Assembly: GCF_022288825.1 (NCBI RefSeq)
Contig: NZ_JAKOOW010000037.1
Coordinates: 35,823-99,822, forward strand
DNA from: Kingella pumchi
GTDB lineage: Bacteria; Pseudomonadota; Gammaproteobacteria; Burkholderiales; Neisseriaceae
Reading direction: 5' to 3'
DNA: 64,000 bases
Below, one piece after another: positions 8,637-16,625 of this stretch (position 1 is its first letter; every line of letters begins with the position of its first letter). Below the pieces are notes generated by a model that saw nothing but the letters and a program-made list of their open reading frames with translations, was not told the origin of the DNA and made no database searches. The position numbers and the translations under genes are program-made.

Positions 8637-8676
8637 AAAAGGCAGCCTGAAAACGGTTTTCAGGCTGCCTTGCTTG
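8637..8676. repeat. Inverted DUS pair in a divergent promoter gap
   Basis: AAAAAGGCAGCCTGAAAACG is followed at once by its inverted copy. It lies between the divergent starts of rarA and the lipoprotein gene, so unlike most pairs here it cannot terminate either neighbour. Confidence 0.7.
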
Positions 8677-8734
8677 TTGGCAAACGCTGCTTTGGTTGAT
8701 AATGGCGGCCTTAACCAAAACCAAAGGAAACGTG

Positions 8735-9112
8735 ATGAAAAAAGCCGTAGTGATTTTAAGTGCCGCCCTGTTTGCCCTGGGCGGCTGTGCCGAAACCGGC
8801 GGCCTGCTCGGCGGCGGCGCGGGGGGCGGCAGCTTCGGCGGCAACCTGATTAAAGCCTATGTGAAAAACCAGTGCAGCGCGGAGTTGAACAAACGCAAAG
8901 AATGGCGCCTGATTACGCTGGCGATGAGCGAGCGCCAGCAGCAGGATTGGGAAGACCGCATCTGCGGCTGTGCCGCCGAAGAAGCGCCGCAGCAGATTTC
9001 CGCCGCCGATTTGGGGCAGCTGGTCAGCGAAGAAGGCCGCACCCGCGTGGTGGCGGAAGTAACCGCCAAAACCGTTACCGCCTGCTTCAAGCGGCTGTAC
9101 CGCGACCGCTGA
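8735..9112 (+). CDS. Small lipoprotein of unknown function
   Basis: 125 aa from the ATG at 8735, which follows AAAGGAAACGTG. A short signal ends in the lipobox LGGC (lipidated Cys18), followed by a Gly-rich linker. The mature domain has five further cysteines (NQCS, RICGC, TACFK), so disulfides are likely. I do not recognise a named family. A DUS hairpin follows, suggesting a single-gene unit. Confidence 0.8.
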   Translation: MKKAVVILSAALFALGGCAETGGLLGGGAGGGSFGGNLIKAYVKNQCSAELNKRKEWRLITLAMSERQQQDWEDRICGCAAEEAPQQISAADLGQLVSEEGRTRVVAEVTAKTVTACFKRLYRDR

Positions 9113-9121
9113 TGCCCCGTC

Positions 9122-9151
9122 AGGCAGCCTGAAAACTTTTCAGGCTGCCTT
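9122..9151 (+). terminator. Inverted DUS pair after the lipoprotein gene
   Basis: AGGCAGCCTGAAAA and TTTTCAGGCTGCCT are nearly adjacent and followed by TTTT, ten bases past the stop. Confidence 0.6.
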
Positions 9152-9186
9152 TTCGCCGCTGCCAGCCAATATTCAAAGGAATCCCC

Positions 9187-9642
9187 ATGCAAACCCGCTC
9201 CGGCGACCTGATCGCTTTGGCCAAGGCCGGCGAATTTGATGTGATCGTTCACGGCTGCAACTGCCAGTGCGCCATGGATGCGGGCATTGCCAAACAGATT
9301 AAGGCCGAGTTCCCCGCCGCCTACGCCGCCGACTGCGCCACGCCCAAAAGCGCGGACAAACTCGGCCAGATCAGCACCGCGCAGATCGATTGCAACGGCC
9401 ACGCGCTTACCGTTGTCAATGCCTACACGCAGGCGCACTGGCGCGGCAGCGGCGTGCTGGCAGACTACGACGCCATCCGCCTGGCCATGCGCCGGATCAA
9501 AACGCAGTTTTCCGGCCGCCGCATCGCCTACCCAAAAATCGGCGCCGGCCTGGCGCGCGGCGATTGGGCGCGCATCGCCCGGATTATCGACGAAGAACTC
9601 GCCGGCGAAACGCACACGCTGGTGCTGTACCAGCCGTGTTAA
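9187..9642 (+). CDS. Macro-domain (ADP-ribose binding) protein
   Basis: 151 aa. The opening GDLIALAKAGEFDVIVHGCN is the macro-domain ADP-ribose loop, with CAMDAGIAKQI as the second binding segment and YPKIGAGLARGDW as the glycine-rich phosphate loop. The protein resembles single-domain Appr-1''-phosphate processing or ADP-ribosyl hydrolase proteins found in bacteria and phages. No ADP-ribosyltransferase toxin gene is adjacent. RBS AAAGGAATCCCC. Substrate (ADP-ribose on protein, DNA or free metabolite) cannot be decided from sequence. Confidence 0.85.
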   Translation: MQTRSGDLIALAKAGEFDVIVHGCNCQCAMDAGIAKQIKAEFPAAYAADCATPKSADKLGQISTAQIDCNGHALTVVNAYTQAHWRGSGVLADYDAIRLAMRRIKTQFSGRRIAYPKIGAGLARGDWARIARIIDEELAGETHTLVLYQPC

Positions 9643-9723
9643 AATTTGTTCAGGCTGCCTGAACGCATCAAACGCACCCAGGCAGCCTGAAAATCCGTCC
9701 AACTCCCAACCCGAGACCCCGCC

Positions 9724-11136
9724 ATGAAATACATCAGCACCCGCGGCCAGACCGCGCCCAAAACCTTCAGCGAAGTCCTGCTTATGGGGCTTGCGCCCGA
9801 CGGCGGCCTGATGATGCCCGAAGAATACCCCGCCGTCAGCGAAACCATGCTCGAGCGCTGGCGCGGCCTGAGCTATGCCGATTTGGCCTTTGAAGTAATC
9901 CGCCTGTTCGCCACCGACATCCCCGACGCGGATCTGCGCGAAATCATCAATAAAAGCTACACCGCCGAAGCCTTCGGCAGCGACGACATCACCCCCGTAC
10001 GCAGCCTGAAAGACGGCATCAAAATCCAAGGCCTTTCCAACGGCCCCACCCTCGCCTTCAAAGACATGGCGATGCAGTTTCTCGGCAACGCCTTCGAATA
10101 CGTGCTCGAGCGCGAAAACCGCAGCCTGAACATCCTCGGCGCCACCAGCGGCGACACCGGCTCGGCCGCCGAATACGCTATGCGCGGCAAACGCGGCATC
10201 CACGTTTTCATGCTCTCGCCCGAAGGCCGCATGAGCCCCTTCCAACGCGCCCAGATGTACAGCCTGCAAGACGAAAACATCGTCAATATCGCCGTGCGCG
10301 GCATGTTCGACGACTGCCAGGACATCATCAAAGCCGTCCAGTCCGACGCCCGCTTTAAAGAGCAATACCAAATCGGCACCGTCAACAGCATCAACTTCGG
10401 CCGCATCGCCGCCCAAATCGCCTACTACTTCGCCGGCTACTTCCGCGCCACCGAAAACAACCGCGAAACCGTCAGCTTCTGCGTGCCCAGCGGCAACTTC
10501 GGCAACGTCTGCGCCGGCCACATCGCCAAACAAATGGGGCTGCCTATCCGCCGCCTGATCGTCGCCACCAACGAAAACGACGTACTCGACCAGTTCTTCA
10601 AAACCGGCGCCTACCGCCCGCGCACCACCGAACACACCTACGTAACCTCCAGCCCGTCGATGGACATCTCCAAAGCCTCCAACTTCGAGCGCTTCATCTT
10701 CGACCTCACCGGCCGCGACACCGACCAAATCCAAGCCCTGTGGGCAGAAGTCGCCAGCGGCAAAGGTTTCGACCTGCACTTCAAGCTCGACGAAATCCGC
10801 AAGGAATACGGCTTCGTCTCCGCCAAATCTACCCACGCCGACCGCCTGGCCACCATCCGCGCCGTTTATCAGGACGGCGACGGCCTGATCGACCCGCACA
10901 CCGCCGACGGCGTCAAAGCCGCCCGCGAACTGCGCGAACCCGGTGAAACCGTCGTCTGCCTCGAAACCGCCCTGCCCGCCAAGTTTGAAGACACCATCCG
11001 CGAAGCGCTCGGCAGCAGCGTCGCCGTCCCCCGCCCCGCCAAGCTCGACGGCCTGGAAAGCCTGCCGCAGAAAGTCATCACCGCCCCCAACAACGCCGAA
11101 ACGGTGAAAACCGTGATCCGCGAAAAACTGGCTTAA
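9724..11136 (+). CDS. thrC: Threonine synthase
   Basis: 470 aa, the length of the long (E. coli-like) class. The PLP-binding lysine is K113 in TLAFKDMAMQF, and ATSGDTGSAAEYA forms the phosphate-binding loop. It converts O-phosphohomoserine to threonine. Start ATG gives the family opening MKYISTRGQ. It is flanked by DUS pairs on both sides and appears monocistronic. Confidence 0.97.
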   Translation: MKYISTRGQTAPKTFSEVLLMGLAPDGGLMMPEEYPAVSETMLERWRGLSYADLAFEVIRLFATDIPDADLREIINKSYTAEAFGSDDITPVRSLKDGIKIQGLSNGPTLAFKDMAMQFLGNAFEYVLERENRSLNILGATSGDTGSAAEYAMRGKRGIHVFMLSPEGRMSPFQRAQMYSLQDENIVNIAVRGMFDDCQDIIKAVQSDARFKEQYQIGTVNSINFGRIAAQIAYYFAGYFRATENNRETVSFCVPSGNFGNVCAGHIAKQMGLPIRRLIVATNENDVLDQFFKTGAYRPRTTEHTYVTSSPSMDISKASNFERFIFDLTGRDTDQIQALWAEVASGKGFDLHFKLDEIRKEYGFVSAKSTHADRLATIRAVYQDGDGLIDPHTADGVKAARELREPGETVVCLETALPAKFEDTIREALGSSVAVPRPAKLDGLESLPQKVITAPNNAETVKTVIREKLA

Positions 11137-11157
11137 ACCACCGTTAGCCTTTTAAGC

Positions 11158-11194
11158 TTTTCAGGCTGCCCCGCACTCCGGGGCAGCCTGAAAA
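11158..11194 (+). terminator. Strong inverted DUS hairpin after thrC
   Basis: A 15-bp perfect stem (TTTTCAGGCTGCCCC / GGGGCAGCCTGAAAA) with a 7-base loop starts about 20 bases after the stop. A second inverted DUS pair follows at about 11200-11241, so four uptake sequences lie in 85 bp. Confidence 0.7.
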
Positions 11195-11280
11195 ACCAAA
11201 AGCAGCCTGAAAGCCGGTTTTTTGGGTTTTCAGGCTGCCTGCTCCACGCCACCACCAACCATAAGCTCAAGGAACACACC

Positions 11281-11658
11281 ATGACCACCGCCCTACCCTA
11301 TGCCGAGATGCTGGAACAGATGACCGATTCGATTGTCTATGCCGACTGCGAAGGCATTATCCGCTTTTGGAACCGCGCTTCGGAAGCGATGTTCGGTTTC
11401 AGCACCGCCGAAGCGCTCGGCCAGAGTTTGGACATCATTATTCCCGAATACCTGCGCGCGCCGCATTGGCGCGGGTTTTATGCCGCTGTCGAATCGGGAA
11501 GCACCAAGCACGGCGGCAAAGCCACGCGCACCAAAGCGCTGCACAAAGACGGCAGCTTTATCTACGCCGAAGTCAGCTTCTGCATCATCACCGGCGATAA
11601 CGGCAAAGTCTGCGGCTCGCTGGCTTCGTCCCGCCCCGCGCCGCCCAAGCAGGCGTAA
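11281..11658 (+). CDS. Stand-alone PAS-domain protein
   Basis: 125 aa, consisting of one PAS fold: MLEQMTDSIVYADCEGIIRFWNRASEAMFGFS is a textbook PAS S-box opening, and the C-terminal half (ALHKDGSFIYAEVSF) is the PAC part. No kinase, GGDEF or HTH output domain is attached. The ligand or partner is unknown. An AAGGAACACACC site precedes the ATG, and a DUS hairpin follows the gene. Confidence 0.85.
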   Translation: MTTALPYAEMLEQMTDSIVYADCEGIIRFWNRASEAMFGFSTAEALGQSLDIIIPEYLRAPHWRGFYAAVESGSTKHGGKATRTKALHKDGSFIYAEVSFCIITGDNGKVCGSLASSRPAPPKQA

Positions 11659-11688
11659 ACCGGCACCAGTCTGAACCGGTAAAATGCC

Positions 11689-11734
11689 AAAGGCAGCCTG
11701 AAAGCCGGTTTGTCCAAACTTTCAGGCTGCCTTT
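11689..11734 (+). terminator. Inverted DUS pair after the PAS gene
   Basis: AAAGGCAGCCTGAAAG and CTTTCAGGCTGCCTTT form a 16-bp perfect stem with a 14-base loop. Confidence 0.65.
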
Positions 11735-11822
11735 GGGTAAATCCAATGCCTGCCAAACTGCCTAAGCCTGCCGGCGCCTGCCCGTCCGTTTTCAGGCTGC
11801 CGGCAATGATTGAAAGAACCCC

Positions 11823-12656
11823 ATGAGCAAACCCTTCGTTCTCCACGCCGCCCTATTGACCCTGCTGCTGGCCGCCTGCCGGCCGGATGCAACGGGAAGC
11901 GGCACCGCCGTCGCCGCATCATCCCAAGCCCAACCACCAAGCTGGCGCGTGGTTTTGCTGGGCGACGAAAGCCGCAAAAACGTACTGCGCGAGTGCGTCG
12001 CCCGAAATGTCTGTCCGGCCGGCAGCGAAACGGCGTTTGCACTGCCGCCCGAACAGGCGACCGCCGCCCAAACCGCCGATACCGCGCAGCAGGCTGCGCT
12101 GGGCGTGCTGGTGGTCGATCCCGCAATCGGGCCGCTGCCCGTTACCCGCGAGCACATCGTGGTAGCGCGGCAGGCGCGTGTGCCGAAGCTGGCGGTGTTG
12201 TTCACACAAAGCGATGCGCTGGACGACAAAGACCTGCTGGAACTCGAAACCATGGAAATGCGCGATCTGCTCGAAACCTATGAAATGGACGGCGATCATG
12301 CGCGCATTTATGTCGGCGATCAGGGGCTGCGACAACTGCTGGCCGATGCTGCCGCGCTGCTACCGCGGCCGCAGTCGTCCGCGCTGGCAGACAGCCGCCG
12401 CCTGCACGGCTATATCTACAACCTGAGCCGCGCAGAAGGCGGCCATGCGCTGTCGGCCGGCGACAGTATGGATATCTGGATAGGCGGGCAGACGGTGCGC
12501 TGCAGGCTGGTCTCGCCGCAAGCCGTGGCCGACGGCGAAACGCCCGAAGTGCGGCTGGAAACCGAAAGGCCGCTGGCGGCCAGCGCCGGCCAGCGCTTTT
12601 TGCTGCAGCAAAACGGCAGGCTGATTGCCGCCGGCGTGGTGGAAGACGCCGAATAA
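11823..12656 (+). CDS. Predicted lipoprotein derived from elongation factor Tu (pseudo-GTPase)
   Basis: 277 aa. Residues 1-19 are a lipoprotein signal (LLLAAC, lipidated Cys19). Residues about 93-173 align without gaps to the second half of the EF-Tu G domain: GPLPVTREHIVVARQ corresponds to GPMPQTREHILLxRQ, and DLLELETMEMRDLLETYE to ELLELVEMEVRELLxxYD. Residues about 195-275 align to EF-Tu domain 3 (YIYNLSRAEGG; AGQRFLLQQNGRLIAAGVV matches GLRFAIREGGRTVGAGVV). EF-Tu domain 2 is missing. The P-loop GHVDHGKT is replaced by LGDESRKN, the DCPGH motif is gone and NKCD is TQSD, so GTP binding is not expected. It is an intact frame with a proper signal, so it looks like a repurposed paralogue rather than debris. 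Role unknown. RBS GAAAGAACCCC. Confidence 0.8.
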   Translation: MSKPFVLHAALLTLLLAACRPDATGSGTAVAASSQAQPPSWRVVLLGDESRKNVLRECVARNVCPAGSETAFALPPEQATAAQTADTAQQAALGVLVVDPAIGPLPVTREHIVVARQARVPKLAVLFTQSDALDDKDLLELETMEMRDLLETYEMDGDHARIYVGDQGLRQLLADAAALLPRPQSSALADSRRLHGYIYNLSRAEGGHALSAGDSMDIWIGGQTVRCRLVSPQAVADGETPEVRLETERPLAASAGQRFLLQQNGRLIAAGVVEDAE

Positions 12657-12670
12657 AGCGCGCCGACGGC

Positions 12671-12710
12671 AAAGCAGCCTGAAAACAATCAAGCGTTTTC
12701 AGGCTGCTTT
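12671..12710 (+). terminator. Inverted DUS pair after the EF-Tu-like lipoprotein gene
   Basis: AAAGCAGCCTGAAAAC and GTTTTCAGGCTGCTTT form a 16-bp stem 15 bases after the stop. Confidence 0.65.
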
Positions 12711-12756
12711 CAACTTTCAGGCTGCTGTACCGCCAACTGCCGACGAACCAAATCAT

Positions 12757-12788
12757 CGGGCAGCCTGAAAGGTTTTTCAGGCTGCCCG
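12757..12788 (-). terminator. Inverted DUS pair after the I9-like lipoprotein gene
   Basis: CGGGCAGCCTGAAA and TTTCAGGCTGCCCG form a stem beyond the stop of the minus-strand gene at 12809. Confidence 0.6.
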
Positions 12789-12808
12789 ACGGTTTTTTAC
12801 GCGCGTAC

Positions 12809-13177
12809 TCAGCGCTTCATCGGCTGCACCGGATGCAGGCGGTGGCTTTGGTCGCGGTTGACGCCTACCACGCCGGCGATGGATGCGAAATGGCGCTCGG
12901 CTTCATCCAGGCTTTTGTGCGGCGGGATTTTCAGGGCGACGGCGTTCAGGCTCTGGTAGTTGTACAGCACTTCGGCGCCGTAGTCGCGGGCGGCGGCCAA
13001 GAGCGGGGCACGGTCTTTGGCATCGTTGAAAAACACAATCAGATTGTGCGGCTGCGGCAGGCTGTCGGCGGCATCGGGCGCCGGCGGCACGGCGCGTACG
13101 GCTTCGGGCGCGGTGCCGGTGCAGGCGGCCAGTGATGCGGCCAGCGCGGCGGCGGCCAGCAGTTGGGGCGTGTTCAT
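12809..13177 (-). CDS. Lipoprotein with a peptidase-inhibitor I9 (subtilisin propeptide)-like domain
   Basis: 122 aa. The lipobox SLAAC gives lipidated Cys19; a Pro/Ala linker follows to about residue 43. The rest (NLIVFFNDAKDR, then EVLYNYQSLNAVALKIP, then FASIAGVVGVNRD) has the pattern of the I9 propeptide fold: strand, helix, strand with a conserved aromatic and NA, helix, then G-V-x-x-V/N-x-D. Subtilisin propeptides use this fold to chaperone or inhibit their protease, but no subtilase is adjacent. Fold assignment is by pattern; inhibitor function is inferred. Confidence 0.75.
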   Translation of the reverse strand: MNTPQLLAAAALAASLAACTGTAPEAVRAVPPAPDAADSLPQPHNLIVFFNDAKDRAPLLAAARDYGAEVLYNYQSLNAVALKIPPHKSLDEAERHFASIAGVVGVNRDQSHRLHPVQPMKR

Positions 13178-13202
13178 GGTTTTATTCGGGTGAAAAATGG
13201 TT

Positions 13203-13248
13203 TTCAGGCTGCCTGCCGGTTCAAACCCTTAAGGCAGCCTGAAAGCCG
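13203..13248 (-). terminator. Inverted DUS pair after the DUF3108 gene
   Basis: TTTCAGGCTGCC at the left and GGCAGCCTGAAAG at the right enclose about 20 bases, next to the stop of the gene at 13257. Confidence 0.5.
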
Positions 13249-13256
13249 TGGATGGT

Positions 13257-13928
13257 TTAGGGTTTGACTTCCTGGCCGTTGATGCTCACCGATTTGAGCG
13301 TCAGGTGGTATTTTTTGCTGCCGTCGATGTAGTTGATCACCGCCGGCACGTTGCCCAGCGCGGGGGCGAAGGCGTAGTTTACGGTGTCGTCGCCGCGTTG
13401 GACGGTAAACTGGTTGATCTGGGTTTTGCCGCCGGCGATGCTGATGGTTTTGCTGCCGGCCGGGCGCATGCCGCCGACGTTGTAGAGTTTTTTGCCGTTG
13501 GTGATTTTCAGGCCGGCGGGCAGTTTGCCGTCGTTAAACGCCAGCTGCCAAGAAAGGGTAAACAAATCCATCACGCTGCCGGCCACGGCTTCGGTATGGA
13601 CGTCGCCGGCGCGGCCGTAGGTGGCTTTACCGCCGGCAAACTGGGCGGAGGCATAGACTTTGCCGTTGCGTACGTCGCGGTAGTAGCTGGGTTTGAGCTG
13701 GTTGCCGACGATGGTGCCGCCGCTTTCAAAACGGATTTTGTAGAGCGGCACGTTGATGTTGGCGCTGACGGTGTAGCTGTTGCCGCTGCGTTTGAAGGTC
13801 ATGGTGGCGGGAATGCCGTAGCTGCCGCTGTATTTGAGGGTGGCGCTTTGCGGGATTTCGCCGGCCTGTGCCGACAATGCGGCGCAGGCCAGAAAGACGG
13901 CGGCGCCGAGTTTGCTCCATGCGTTCAC
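13257..13928 (-). CDS. DUF3108 domain periplasmic protein
   Basis: 223 aa from a GTG start, which is preceded by AAGGAAACGAATC; no ATG is available near the signal peptide. A Sec signal ends at AQA-22. The mature part is beta-rich (TLKYSGSYGIPATMTFKRSG, then SYYRDVRNGKVYASAQF) and matches the DUF3108 family of exported proteins with a lipocalin-like barrel seen in many beta-proteobacteria. Function is not established. It lies between an I9-like lipoprotein gene and metF on the same strand. Confidence 0.82.
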   Translation of the reverse strand: MNAWSKLGAAVFLACAALSAQAGEIPQSATLKYSGSYGIPATMTFKRSGNSYTVSANINVPLYKIRFESGGTIVGNQLKPSYYRDVRNGKVYASAQFAGGKATYGRAGDVHTEAVAGSVMDLFTLSWQLAFNDGKLPAGLKITNGKKLYNVGGMRPAGSKTISIAGGKTQINQFTVQRGDDTVNYAFAPALGNVPAVINYIDGSKKYHLTLKSVSINGQEVKP

Positions 13929-14067
13929 GATTCGTTTCCTTGTTGCGTATTCGGTGAAAAAGCCGTTTCAGGCTGCCTGAAACGGCCGGTCAAAACGGGC
14001 GCGAATGTAACACGGCTGTTTGTTAAATTGCCGCCGCTTTTGGTAAGCCTGTGCGCTTTTGCCGCAC

Positions 14068-14904
14068 TCAGTAGCCTAGCCGCTGGCAGATGGTGGAAAC
14101 CAGGCCGGCCTGGTTCAGGGTGTAAAAATGCAGACCGGGCGCGCCTTCGTGCAGCAGGCGCGAGCACATTTCGGTTACCACATCCAGCGCTAGCGCTTTG
14201 ATCGACGCGGTGTCGTCGCCGTAGGACTGCAGTTTCAGCCGCAACCAGCGCGGAATCTCGGCGCCGCAGGTATCGGCAAAGCGCGAGAGTTTGGAAAAAC
14301 TGGCAATCGGCATAATCCCCGGCACAATCGGAATCTCCACGCCGCGGCCGCGCGCATCATCGACAAAGCGGAAATAGGCGTCGGCATTGTAGAAAAACTG
14401 GGTAATCGCCGAATCGGCGCCAGCTTCGACCTTGCTGACAAAATGGCGCATATCGTCTTCGGCGCTGCGCGACTGCGGATGGTATTCGGGATAGGCGGCC
14501 ACTTCGATATGAAAATCGCGGCCGTAGCGCTCGCGGATAAAGGCCACCAGCTCGGCAGCATAGCTCATGCCGCCGCCGGAGAAACCAACGCCGGAAGGAA
14601 TGTCGCCGCGCAGGGCAACGATATGGCGCACGCCCATGCTTTTGTATTCGTCCAACAGCGCGGCCACTTCGTCGCGGCTCATGCCGATGCAGGGCAGGTG
14701 CGGTGCCGCCGGCGTGCCTTCGGCAAGCATGTCGCCGATGGCCTGCAGCGTGCCGCTGCGCGTCGAACCGCCGGCGCCGGACGTGCAGGAAAAGAACGCG
14801 GGCTTAAACTGCCCGAGCTGGCGGCGGGTCAGCACCTGCTTTTCGCGCCCTTCGGGCGTGCGGGTGGGGAAGAATTCGAAGCTGAGTTTTTTCTGTGGAA
14901 ACAT
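14068..14904 (-). CDS. metF: 5,10-methylenetetrahydrofolate reductase
   Basis: 278 aa TIM-barrel flavoprotein, close to the usual 280-295. The FEFFPTRT opening carries the catalytic Glu, and GVRHIVALRGD and FFYNADAYFRFVDD are FAD/folate-site motifs. It makes 5-methyl-THF for methionine synthesis. It is not linked to other met genes here; folA lies upstream on the same strand, separated by about 270 bp holding three or four DUS and no gene. Confidence 0.96.
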   Translation of the reverse strand: MFPQKKLSFEFFPTRTPEGREKQVLTRRQLGQFKPAFFSCTSGAGGSTRSGTLQAIGDMLAEGTPAAPHLPCIGMSRDEVAALLDEYKSMGVRHIVALRGDIPSGVGFSGGGMSYAAELVAFIRERYGRDFHIEVAAYPEYHPQSRSAEDDMRHFVSKVEAGADSAITQFFYNADAYFRFVDDARGRGVEIPIVPGIMPIASFSKLSRFADTCGAEIPRWLRLKLQSYGDDTASIKALALDVVTEMCSRLLHEGAPGLHFYTLNQAGLVSTICQRLGY

Positions 14905-15087
14905 GGTCGGACTCTGCGAAAAACGCCGGCGGCAAAAAAAGCGGCAACATAAACCCGCCGCCGCCGCTTGGCAAGGCGCAAAGCGCCCAGGCAGCCTGAA
15001 AAATATTCGGCGCCAAGATGAAAGATTTTAACGGCGGATTGCGGCAGCGTTCGGACGATAGCGGCAAACGGCATAGAAAAGGCAGCC

Positions 15088-15124
15088 TGAAAACCATACA
15101 AACCGGCTTTCAGGCTGCTTTTTA
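15088..15124. repeat. Inverted DUS pair between folA and metF
   Basis: AGGCAGCCTGAAAACC is followed by GGCTTTCAGGCTGC. With further DUS at 14993 and 15140 this is the only recognisable content of the 14905-15172 gap. Confidence 0.6.
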
Positions 15125-15172
15125 AGGACAAAAAAGGCTTTTCAGGCTGCCTTGCTGCCGTTTTGCCCGCGC

Positions 15173-15664
15173 TCAAATGCCGTTGCGGCGGTAGTGGACA
15201 AAATCAAAAGCGGTGCCGTCGGCGGACTGTTGGCTGCTGCGGCTCTCTTCGTGCCACAGGCTGCGCTCGAACGACGGGAAAAAGGCATCACCCGCCGGTG
15301 CCAGGCGCACTTCGGTCAGGCGCAGGTCGGTGGCTTTGTCCAGCGCCTGCCGGTAGATTTCGGCGCCGCCCATAACGATGATTTCGCGCTCGCCGGCGCA
15401 GGCGGCCAGCGCGGCCTCGAGCGATGGCAGCACTTCGGCGCCGTCGGCCTGATAGCCGTTCTGGCGCGAAACCACGATATTGCGCCGCCCGGGCAGCGGC
15501 CGGCGCGGCAGGCTCTCCCAGGTTTTGCGCCCCATCAGCACCGGTTTGCCAAGGGTGTATTGTTTGAAAAAGGCGAAGTCTTCGGGCAGGTGCCAGGGCA
15601 TGGCGTTGCCGATGCCGATGCAGCCGTTTTCGCCGACGGCGGCAATCAGGGTAATGGTTTGCAT
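15173..15664 (-). CDS. folA: Dihydrofolate reductase
   Basis: 163 aa from the ATG at 15664; a longer in-frame extension upstream would translate a DUS and has no start signal. MQTITLIAAVGENGCIGIGN followed by MPWHLPEDFAFFK is the DHFR N-terminus with the catalytic acidic residue in LPED; GRKTWESLP and IVMGGAEIYRQAL are NADPH and substrate motifs. It reduces dihydrofolate for thymidylate and one-carbon metabolism, and is the trimethoprim target. Confidence 0.96.
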   Translation of the reverse strand: MQTITLIAAVGENGCIGIGNAMPWHLPEDFAFFKQYTLGKPVLMGRKTWESLPRRPLPGRRNIVVSRQNGYQADGAEVLPSLEAALAACAGEREIIVMGGAEIYRQALDKATDLRLTEVRLAPAGDAFFPSFERSLWHEESRSSQQSADGTAFDFVHYRRNGI

Positions 15665-15752
15665 AGCGGGTTTTCCAAGTATTGGGGGGACGGCGGCGCT
15701 GTTCAGGCAGCCTGAAAACAGCCTGAAACGGGTTGGCCGGCTTTCAGGCTGC

Positions 15753-16556
15753 CTACAGGCGCTCGGCGGCCACGCGCCAAAACAGCGGGTCGGCCAGCAG
15801 GGTGTTGTGGCCGGCGTCGGTTTCAAAGGCGGCGTCGCCCTGTTTCAGCAGCGCGGCCAGACGGCGGCTGTGTTCCACCGGAATCAGGGTGTCTTGGCGG
15901 CCGTGAACCAGGGTGATTCGGGTGTGGGCAGCGGCGCGCAGAAATTCGGCGGACGGAATGCGGTATTTGATTAAAAACGGCGGCACGAAAGGCACTTTTT
16001 CCTGCTGCAAAACCGCCAAACCCTCATAAGGCGCGGCCAGCAGCAGGCTGTCGGCCCGATACTGCTGCGCGGTGCGGGCGGCCAGCCCGCTGCCAAGCGA
16101 GAAGCCGACCACCACCAAACGCCCTTCGCCCTGCGCGCGCACATATTCGGCCATGCGCTCGGCATCGGCATAGAGCTGGTCTTGGTTGTCAATCTGCCCG
16201 CCGCTTTTGCCGTAGCCGCGGTAGTCGAACACATAGCTCTCGTAACCCAGCGCGGCAAAACGCTCGGCCACTTCGCCCCAGCTGTCGAGCGCGCCGGCGT
16301 TGCCGTGGAAAAACAGCAGCCGGCCTTTGGCGGGCGCGTCGGCGGCAAAATGCAGGCCGTGCAAAACGGTGCCGTCGGCAGCCGGCAGGCGGATTTCTTC
16401 AAACGGCCGCGCAAAGCGGAAAGCGTAGTTTTGCGCCAAGACTGCGGGGCGGAACAACAGCCGCTCCTGCGCGAAATACAGCGCCGCCAGCGGCAGCAGG
16501 ACAAACACCACGGCCAGCGTAGCCAAAATGGTGAGCAGTTTTTTAATGCTGATCAT
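15753..16556 (-). CDS. Membrane-anchored alpha/beta hydrolase
   Basis: 267 aa. An N-terminal hydrophobic helix (about 8-28) is an uncleaved anchor. The hydrolase domain has the oxyanion HGNAG motif, the nucleophile elbow GFSLGSG, the acid in HGRQDTLIP and the final catalytic His in DAGHNTLL. It resembles the BEM46/YqiA-like serine hydrolases found near the inner membrane. Substrate unknown. folA is 90 bp downstream in the same direction with a DUS pair between. Confidence 0.85.
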   Translation of the reverse strand: MISIKKLLTILATLAVVFVLLPLAALYFAQERLLFRPAVLAQNYAFRFARPFEEIRLPAADGTVLHGLHFAADAPAKGRLLFFHGNAGALDSWGEVAERFAALGYESYVFDYRGYGKSGGQIDNQDQLYADAERMAEYVRAQGEGRLVVVGFSLGSGLAARTAQQYRADSLLLAAPYEGLAVLQQEKVPFVPPFLIKYRIPSAEFLRAAAHTRITLVHGRQDTLIPVEHSRRLAALLKQGDAAFETDAGHNTLLADPLFWRVAAERL

Positions 16557-16625
16557 CTTTCAGGCTGCTTCAAACAAAGGTTTTCAGGCTACCCGCAGCG
16601 TGGCAGGCAGCCTGAAAAACGGGGT

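Noticed and set aside
8857..10899. A 680-codon open frame on the minus strand
   Set aside because: It lies antisense to the lipoprotein, macro-domain and thrC genes, has Val/Ala/Gly-rich shadow composition and matches no family; it follows from high GC at third positions.
11823..12656. Decayed tuf pseudogene
   Set aside because: The frame is intact, has a coherent lipoprotein signal and ribosome site, and the changes are clustered in the GTP site rather than spread at random.
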